DNA of 5,017 nucleotides from NCBI GenBank assembly GCA_009703975.1, contig WLFB01000114.1, positions 1 through 5,017 of the forward strand, given 5' to 3'. Positions within the stretch are counted from its first letter, which is position 1. The number at the start of each line of letters is the position of its first letter. Positions 1-5,017 of this stretch are shown here, piece by piece. The notes under the pieces are model-generated. The model had not been told where the DNA came from and made no database searches. It saw only the letters and a program-made list of their open reading frames with translations. This DNA comes from Actinomycetota bacterium (GTDB taxonomy: Bacteria; Actinomycetota; Acidimicrobiia; Acidimicrobiales; Ilumatobacteraceae). The position numbers were made by a program, and so were the translations under genes.

Positions 1-1335
<1,335 letters not shown>

Positions 1336-1356
1336 TTATGACTGCAGTTTTTAGAA

Positions 1357-1383
1357 TTAGCACTCTATCTACGAGACTGCTAA
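1357..1383 (-). promoter_or_regulatory. CIRCE operator (HrcA-binding site) of groEL
   Basis: The plus strand reads TTAGCACTC, nine bases, then GACTGCTAA. The CIRCE consensus is TTAGCACTC-N9-GAGTGCTAA, so the left arm is perfect and the right arm differs at one base (C for G at position 1377). CIRCE is the established operator for the heat-shock repressor HrcA, usually found in front of groE or dnaK transcription units. It lies 57 nt upstream of the groEL start and downstream of cysO, so it should control groEL as its own unit. I could not assign a confident -35/-10 pair around it. Confidence 0.92.
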
Positions 1384-1436
1384 ATCAACACTCGGCTACC
1401 AGCGACTCGCCAGTAAAGCCTGATTTTCAAACCAGA

Positions 1437-1715
1437 TTATTCGCCCCCAGCAACGGCCGGAATAATAGACACGGTCTGCCCAGTGGCGATTTTCGTGTCA
1501 AGGCCTTGCATGTATCGGACATCATCATCGGCGACAAATATGTTTACAAACTTGTGAAGATTGCCGTCACTGTCAAGCAATCGATCCGAGAAACCCGGAT
1601 GAGCTGCATTCAATGCTTTAAGAATTTCACCAAGAGTTGAGCCTTCAACTTGAACTGTTGAGACCCCGCCTGAAAGTGGACGCAATGTTGTTGGAATTCT
1701 TACGGTTACTGTCAT
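1437..1715 (-). CDS. cysO: CysO-like ubiquitin-fold sulfur carrier (MoaD/ThiS family)
   Basis: Small beta-grasp protein of 92 aa. Members of the MoaD/ThiS/CysO family carry sulfur as a thiocarboxylate on a C-terminal glycine. The sequence closely resembles mycobacterial CysO from memory: MTVTVRIPTTLRP at the start, KFVNIFVADDDVRY in the middle (about 55-68) and IIPAVAGG near the end, all in matching places. That similarity supports a role as sulfur donor to CysM for cysteine synthesis, more than MoaD or ThiS. Oddity: the chain ends GGE, one residue beyond the diglycine, so the last Glu would have to be removed before the Gly could be activated; in M. tuberculosis the JAMM protease Mec acts in this pathway. 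Neither mec nor cysM is in the window. It lies 42 nt after idsA on the same strand. No Shine-Dalgarno is visible before the ATG; the start is chosen by N-terminal match to CysO. A generic MoaD-family role in another sulfur pathway remains possible. Confidence 0.85.
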   Translation of the reverse strand: MTVTVRIPTTLRPLSGGVSTVQVEGSTLGEILKALNAAHPGFSDRLLDSDGNLHKFVNIFVADDDVRYMQGLDTKIATGQTVSIIPAVAGGE

Positions 1716-1757
1716 TTTCTAAACGCTATCTGTAAATTTGCAAAACCTTGGCAACAC

Positions 1758-2834
1758 TCAAGTTGTGCGCTGTGAAATAAATTCGGCGAGTTCAATCAGC
1801 GAATCTCTTGCGGATTGTGTGATCGGTGCTTGCTTAACGCCCGCAATAGCCTCGGCAGTGAGGGCACTTATTTTTGCCTCAAGCGCAACTAACGCTCCAG
1901 TTTGTTTGATCACCTCTTGAATATTGCTGACATCTTGATCGCTGATATCTACAGAGCCAACTAGATCAAGAACGTTTCTCTGAGCAGAATCTGCGCGCTC
2001 GAATGCCATTGCCAATAGCGGTGTTGGCTTGCCTTCTCTGAGATCATCACCAACTGGCTTACCTGTCAAACTCTTGTCGCTATCTGCAAAATCAAATGCA
2101 CCGAGAACATCATCGCGCATTTGAAATGCGTCGCCCAGTGGTAAACCATATTTTGATAACGCGGGCAATAACTTGCTAATCAAAGCTGGCGCTGCGAGAG
2201 TTGCGCCAAGATGCAACGGCCGCTCAATCGTGTACTTACCACTCTTATAGCGACTAACACGTTCGGCTTTGACCAACCGTCGCTCGCGTTGCGCTGAACC
2301 GAGCAAATCTAGATACTGGCCGATATTTAGTTCGACACGCATTTCATTCCAAATTTTCGCGACATCATTATTTGCAACATCTATCAACTGATCGGCATAA
2401 ACAAAAGCTAGGTCACCAATCAAAACTGCAGCACCTTCACCAAATCGTCTTGCATCACTTGCCCACGAATTATCTTTATGAGTTTTCGTATATCGCGCGT
2501 GACTAGTTGGCTCACCCCGACGAGTTTGCGAACCATCAATTACATCATCATGTAACAACGCTGATGCGTGAAGCAGTTCTAGTGCTGCTTGCGCATCAAC
2601 TAACTTCGCTGAGTTCTCATCGCCACCGGCACCGATAAAACCCAAATAACAAAAAGCCGGACGAAGCCGTTTTCCTCCGGCACTGACTAGCCGACTAATT
2701 TCATCTAGTGGCAGCGCTAGGTCGGCGTCAAGAGACTTCCATCGAGTTGTCTCTGAGTTTAAAAACTCACCCAAGCGAGCATCAACGCGGCTGGCAATAT
2801 CTCGAAGCCAACTCGGCGGATGCGACGACATCAT
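1758..2834 (-). CDS. idsA: Polyprenyl diphosphate synthase, IdsA-type (probably geranylgeranyl diphosphate synthase)
   Basis: Trans-isoprenyl diphosphate synthase of 358 aa that condenses isopentenyl diphosphate onto an allylic diphosphate, supplying precursors for carotenoids, quinones or lipid carriers. Visible motifs in order: GGKRLRP at 53-59 (isopentenyl diphosphate binding), first Asp-rich motif DDVID at 96-100 followed by QTRRGEPT, YKSGKYT at 196-202, and second motif DDVLG at 241-245 with GDDLREGKPT at 262-271. DDxxG in the second motif and KYTxERPLHLG are typical of actinobacterial IdsA enzymes. Residues four and five before the first motif are Ala92 and Ser91, not aromatic, which by the known chain-length rule favours C20 or longer over C15. 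The link between DDVLG and TGKP seems a few residues longer than I recall for relatives. It starts 16 nt after xseB; no strong Shine-Dalgarno is seen, so translational coupling is plausible. The first of two adjacent ATGs was taken. Exact product length is inferred. Confidence 0.92.
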   Translation of the reverse strand: MMSSHPPSWLRDIASRVDARLGEFLNSETTRWKSLDADLALPLDEISRLVSAGGKRLRPAFCYLGFIGAGGDENSAKLVDAQAALELLHASALLHDDVIDGSQTRRGEPTSHARYTKTHKDNSWASDARRFGEGAAVLIGDLAFVYADQLIDVANNDVAKIWNEMRVELNIGQYLDLLGSAQRERRLVKAERVSRYKSGKYTIERPLHLGATLAAPALISKLLPALSKYGLPLGDAFQMRDDVLGAFDFADSDKSLTGKPVGDDLREGKPTPLLAMAFERADSAQRNVLDLVGSVDISDQDVSNIQEVIKQTGALVALEAKISALTAEAIAGVKQAPITQSARDSLIELAEFISQRTT

Positions 2835-2850
2835 AAAATGCTACGCCGAG

Positions 2851-3066
2851 TTACTCTTGCGCAAGACCTTTAACGACTTCTTCAATTTTGAGTTTTGCAT
2901 TGCCAATTCGATCACGGCACAACTCAATTAGTTGTGATGCCCGTTGCACATGAGTCGCCAACTTGTCGACATCGACGTCGTTCTCCTCAAGTTCAGCCAA
3001 GATCGCTTCAAGTTCTTCTAGAGCCTGTGCATAGCCAATAGTCTCATCATTTTTACTTTTTGCCAT
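2851..3066 (-). CDS. xseB: Exodeoxyribonuclease VII small subunit
   Basis: Small subunit of exonuclease VII, which with XseA degrades single-stranded DNA into oligonucleotides in repair and recombination; several XseB copies bind each XseA. The 71-aa product has the family pattern: YAQALEELEAILAELE at 12-27, then a helical stretch with SQLIELCRDRI (about 44-54) and a charged C-terminal helix. Its length fits the usual 65-85 aa. An in-frame ATG further upstream at 3123 would add 19 basic residues lying wholly inside xseA. The ATG at 3066 is preferred because the XseB family begins there and GAAAGGT lies 7 nt upstream. The gene overlaps the end of xseA by 14 nt, a sign of coupled translation and balanced subunit production. 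idsA follows after 16 nt. Confidence 0.93.
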   Translation of the reverse strand: MAKSKNDETIGYAQALEELEAILAELEENDVDVDKLATHVQRASQLIELCRDRIGNAKLKIEEVVKGLAQE

Positions 3067-4396
3067 TTGGTTTACCTTTCGTAGAAATTTCTTGAACAGT
3101 GCTCGTTGCTGACCCATTTGCAAAAGTTGTCACCAGTTTGTCACCGGCTTTGAGTTTTGTTGCATCTTGAACAACACCACCTAAAGCATTGCGAGTGATA
3201 CTCCAACCGCGGGCCATGGTGTTGACTGGGTCGAGCAATCTCAAACGATCAGCCAACGCATCTAACGAACTTTTTTCTAGGCGCAAAATCTCGGCCGGGC
3301 GATGTTTGATGCGTTGCGCCGTCATTGCTAACCGTTTACTCGCACCGGCGAGTGCATCTAAAACTTTGCTGCTAATTCGATTTGCTCGCTCGGTTAACTG
3401 ACTCGAAGATGCCTCGAGTTCGCGCATCGCAAATGTCGCCACACCAGCCCACGCTTCTTCTGTTGCGTCGACAAATTCTCTAACTTGTTCAATAACTGCA
3501 GTCGCACATGCAGTCGGTGTTTTATGAGACTGATGAGCAACTTCATCAGCGACGCTCAAATCTATTTCATGGCCAATACCGGTCAAAACAGGTAAACGGC
3601 AGTTTGCAATTGCGGTTGCGATTTGCGCCGAGTCAAAAGCCATCAAGTCATTTTTTGACCCGCCACCTCGAACAAGCATCAACACATCTAAATCTTTTCT
3701 GGCATCAAGATTTTCAAGTGCAGCAACGACTGACTTGATTGCGTCTTCGCCTTGCACACGAGCATCATGAACAAAAATTGTGAATCCAATTTGTGAGTCT
3801 TTAAAAGTCTTGAGTACATCGGCGTGTGCTGCGCTTCCGATGCTTGTGACGATCCCAACTCGTAACGGCACAAGTGATGTTTCAACTTTGCGGTTGGCAT
3901 CATATAAACCCTTGAGTTTGAGTTGTCGGACTATTTCTTCACGCTGCGCAATTAAGTCTCCGAGCGTAAACCTCGGATCAATTTTGGAAATCTTGATGCT
4001 GAACCGACCATTGCCTGGATACAAATCTGGTTCACCAAATACTCGAACTTTTAGACCATCTGCTAATTGCAATCCACTATTGGCAAGCGTGACTCGCATC
4101 GAAGCGTAAACGGTTTGCCAAATAGACGCACTTAGCACAGCCTTTTTATCTCCGTCTTGATCAACAAGGGTGAAATAAACGTGATTAGGTGTCTTCATCT
4201 CTTGAATTTCGCCATGCAACCAAACTCCGCGTCCGAAGCGATTCTTGACGGTTTGATTTACTTGGCGAATGAAATCTGAGACCGAAAGTGATTCTTGGTC
4301 AGCTAATTCATTAACTGTTTGATTAACAGTTTCGCCAGCCAAGCCATTCATGCTGTCATCAAATAATGTCTTGCTGGTTGTTTTTTTATCTTTCAT
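3053..4396 (-). CDS. xseA: Exodeoxyribonuclease VII large subunit
   Basis: Catalytic subunit of exonuclease VII (single-strand-specific nuclease, DNA repair, cytoplasm). 447 aa from the ATG at 4396, normal for the family. Domains, numbered from that ATG: a roughly 35-residue Asn/Thr-rich N-terminal stretch; the OB-fold DNA-binding domain at about 37-140 (VWLHGEI, HVYFTLVD, VRVFGEPDLYPGNGRFSI); the nuclease domain from about 175 with VGIVTSIGSAAHADVLKTF, LVRGGGSKNDL (241-251) and GIGHEIDLSVADEVA (273-287) followed by KTPTACA; a long helical segment; and the C-terminal ARGWSITR element near 395. A TTG at 4414 could extend the protein by six residues, but it would sit upstream of the transcript start expected from the -10 box at 4418-4423, so the ATG is preferred. 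No Shine-Dalgarno is visible; the leader would be about 15 nt. It heads the minus-strand gene run and is divergent from the hydrolase gene. Confidence 0.95.
   Translation of the reverse strand: MKDKKTTSKTLFDDSMNGLAGETVNQTVNELADQESLSVSDFIRQVNQTVKNRFGRGVWLHGEIQEMKTPNHVYFTLVDQDGDKKAVLSASIWQTVYASMRVTLANSGLQLADGLKVRVFGEPDLYPGNGRFSIKISKIDPRFTLGDLIAQREEIVRQLKLKGLYDANRKVETSLVPLRVGIVTSIGSAAHADVLKTFKDSQIGFTIFVHDARVQGEDAIKSVVAALENLDARKDLDVLMLVRGGGSKNDLMAFDSAQIATAIANCRLPVLTGIGHEIDLSVADEVAHQSHKTPTACATAVIEQVREFVDATEEAWAGVATFAMRELEASSSQLTERANRISSKVLDALAGASKRLAMTAQRIKHRPAEILRLEKSSLDALADRLRLLDPVNTMARGWSITRNALGGVVQDATKLKAGDKLVTTFANGSATSTVQEISTKGKPNGKK
3074..3080 (-). promoter_or_regulatory. Ribosome binding site deciding the xseB start
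   Basis: The minus strand reads GAAAGGT, ending 7 nt before the ATG at 3066, inside the 3' end of xseA. It supports the 71-aa form of XseB over the 90-aa frame starting at 3123. Confidence 0.7.
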
Positions 4397-4416
4397 TAGT
4401 AACAACGCAGACAATT

Positions 4417-4422
4417 TATAAT
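4417..4422 (+). promoter_or_regulatory. -10 box of the hydrolase gene promoter
   Basis: A perfect TATAAT lies 15 nt before the ATG at 4438. Transcription would be expected to begin around 4429, leaving a leader of about 9 nt with no Shine-Dalgarno, so the transcript would be nearly leaderless. No good -35 hexamer is seen at normal spacing (the best is TTCATT at 4392-4397, 19 nt away). Confidence 0.55.
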
Positions 4423-4423
4423 A
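4418..4423 (-). promoter_or_regulatory. -10 box of the xseA promoter
   Basis: The minus strand reads TATTAT followed by AAA, 21 nt before the xseA ATG at 4396. It overlaps the plus-strand TATAAT by five bases, so the two divergent promoters share one AT-rich core. Predicted transcript start is around 4411. No convincing -35 hexamer is visible at 16-18 nt; that region holds the inverted repeat at 4427-4453. Confidence 0.5.
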
Positions 4424-4426
4424 CGA

Positions 4427-4453
4427 TTAAGACTCACATGAAACATGTCTTAA
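4427..4453 (+). repeat. Inverted repeat over the hydrolase start codon
   Basis: TTAAGAC at 4427-4433 is matched by GTCTTAA at 4447-4453 with 13 bases between. Nested inside, ACATG (4436-4440) pairs with CATGT (4444-4448) across AAA. In RNA this gives an ACATG/CATGT stem extended by TTAAG/CTTAA past a 4-nt bulge, burying the start codon. In DNA it spans the likely transcript start of the hydrolase gene and the -35 side of the xseA promoter, so it could instead be an operator. The repeat is seen directly; any function is inferred. Confidence 0.45.
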
Positions 4454-5017
4454 ATAGTAGACGCAAGTTGCTAATTGCTATTTTGATTGCTGCTTCACTG
4501 GCAAGTGCATGCAGTGAGCGAGTAATCATCGGTTCATCAAAAGACACGGTCGTGCAAAAACCAACAGCTACATCAGCTTTTGCCGACGTAAGTTCAACTT
4601 CAAGTATTGCGCCAGCTCCTGAGTTCACGGGCAAAATTTCTTGGGGCACATGTAACGACGACGAAGGTGGGTCTCAAGACAAAATTCAATGTGGCTCCTT
4701 AGAAGTACCTTTCGACTATGACAATCCAGATATTGGATCATTTAAGTTATTTCTAATTCGAAAGTCGGCATCGGATCAAGCAAATCGAGTTGGCTCAATG
4801 TTGGTCAACCCAGGTGGCCCGGGTTTCGGCGGTTCAAGCGTTGCCAAAGACGCACAGTTTTACTTCAGTGCCGAGCTGCTTGATCGTTTTGACATTGTCG
4901 GCTGGGATCCTCGTGGTACAGGCAAGACATCGCCAGCAATAGATTGCATCGACCAATATGACGAATACTTCGGCATGGATTCGCCGCCAGATACACCTCA
5001 AGAAAAACAAGCAATTG
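4438..5017 (+). CDS. Secreted alpha/beta hydrolase, tripeptidyl aminopeptidase (S33) type, probable lipoprotein, 3' end beyond window
   Basis: Partial gene, 193 codons visible of about 450-520 usual for the family. Residues 1-24 form a secretion signal: basic MKHVLNSRRK, a hydrophobic LLIAILIAASLA, then Cys25 after ASA. The cysteine suggests lipid anchoring, though the site has Ala instead of the usual Leu at -3. A Ser/Thr/Ala/Pro-rich linker (about 32-62) is typical of exported proteins tethered to the envelope. The hydrolase domain begins with ISWGTC (67-72) and CGSLEVPFDYD (85-95), where Cys72 and Cys85 could pair. It continues with the oxyanion-loop motif NPGGPGFGG (124-132) and FDIVGWDPRGTGKTSP (151-166), which are hallmarks of the tripeptidyl aminopeptidase/proline iminopeptidase group; mycobacterial Hip1 is a lipoprotein relative. 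The expected function is extracytoplasmic peptide or ester hydrolysis. The GxSxG nucleophile and the Asp/His of the triad lie beyond the window, so activity cannot be confirmed. It starts 41 nt from xseA, divergently, with TATAAT and no Shine-Dalgarno. Confidence 0.9.
   Translation, partial: MKHVLNSRRKLLIAILIAASLASACSERVIIGSSKDTVVQKPTATSAFADVSSTSSIAPAPEFTGKISWGTCNDDEGGSQDKIQCGSLEVPFDYDNPDIGSFKLFLIRKSASDQANRVGSMLVNPGGPGFGGSSVAKDAQFYFSAELLDRFDIVGWDPRGTGKTSPAIDCIDQYDEYFGMDSPPDTPQEKQAI

Noticed and set aside
1366..1400. Candidate groEL promoter elements (TTGATT near 1384, TAGATA within the CIRCE spacer).
   Set aside because: Their spacing of about 11 nt is too short for a sigma-70-type promoter, and no other hexamer pair fits well, so the promoter position is left open.
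1420..1435. Possible terminator hairpin just after cysO (minus strand CTGGTT/AATCAG stem with a G-U pair).
   Set aside because: The stem is six pairs, A/T-rich and followed by only a CTTT stretch, too weak to call an intrinsic terminator.
1338..1640. Plus-strand frame spanning the CIRCE region and cysO.
   Set aside because: It is antisense to a clearly recognisable CysO-like protein and its first part covers the regulatory gap; its product matches nothing I know.
3067..3123. Longer 90-aa form of XseB starting at 3123.
   Set aside because: The extra 19 residues fall wholly inside xseA and are absent from the family pattern; the ATG at 3066 has a ribosome site at normal spacing.
4397..4414. 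TTG start for xseA at 4414.
   Set aside because: It would lie upstream of the transcript start predicted from the -10 box and adds only six non-conserved residues; an ATG follows at 4396.
4434..4649. Minus-strand 71-codon frame opposite the hydrolase N-terminus.
   Set aside because: It is antisense to a coherent signal peptide and hydrolase domain and has no recognisable features of its own.

Overview
This window is a chromosomal housekeeping segment, most likely from an actinobacterium of moderate to low GC. Base composition is in the mid-40s percent by eye, and many codons end in A or T. The actinobacterial assignment rests on four things: a mycobacterial CysO-like sulfur carrier, an IdsA-type prenyl diphosphate synthase (DDxxD first motif, DDxxG second motif), a GroEL closely matching actinobacterial sequences, and a secreted tripeptidyl-aminopeptidase-type hydrolase. 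A streamlined aquatic lineage such as Acidimicrobiia or a freshwater Actinomycetia group would fit the composition, but the genus cannot be named from this sequence.

Layout. Five genes lie on the minus strand and one partial gene on the plus strand. Reading the minus strand from its upstream end: xseA (4396-3053), xseB (3066-2851, overlapping xseA by 14 nt), an idsA-type prenyl diphosphate synthase (2834-1758, 16 nt after xseB), a cysO-like ubiquitin-fold sulfur carrier (1715-1437, 42 nt further on), a 137-nt regulatory gap, and groEL (1299 to beyond base 1, 433 codons visible, C-terminus missing). Divergent from xseA, across only 41 nt, a plus-strand gene for a secreted, probably lipid-anchored alpha/beta hydrolase runs off the right edge.

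Regulation. groEL has its own control region: a near-perfect CIRCE operator (the HrcA site; one mismatch between the arms), a small perfect palindrome in the leader, and a strong Shine-Dalgarno. The xseA/hydrolase divergent gap holds overlapping -10 boxes on the two strands. Both genes would have very short leaders with no Shine-Dalgarno, and an inverted repeat covers the hydrolase start codon.

How the genes work together. XseA and XseB are the two subunits of exonuclease VII and are probably translationally coupled. The prenyl synthase and the sulfur carrier follow in the same direction and may be co-transcribed with them, although their pathways (isoprenoid chain elongation; sulfur transfer for cysteine or a related product) are unrelated to DNA repair. 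groEL is probably a separate heat-shock unit without groES beside it. No mobile element, CRISPR array, tRNA or rRNA is visible. I do not see a novel multi-gene system. The points most worth a second look are the extra Glu after the diglycine of the CysO-like protein, the CIRCE-controlled lone groEL, and the compact divergent promoter with its start-codon hairpin.
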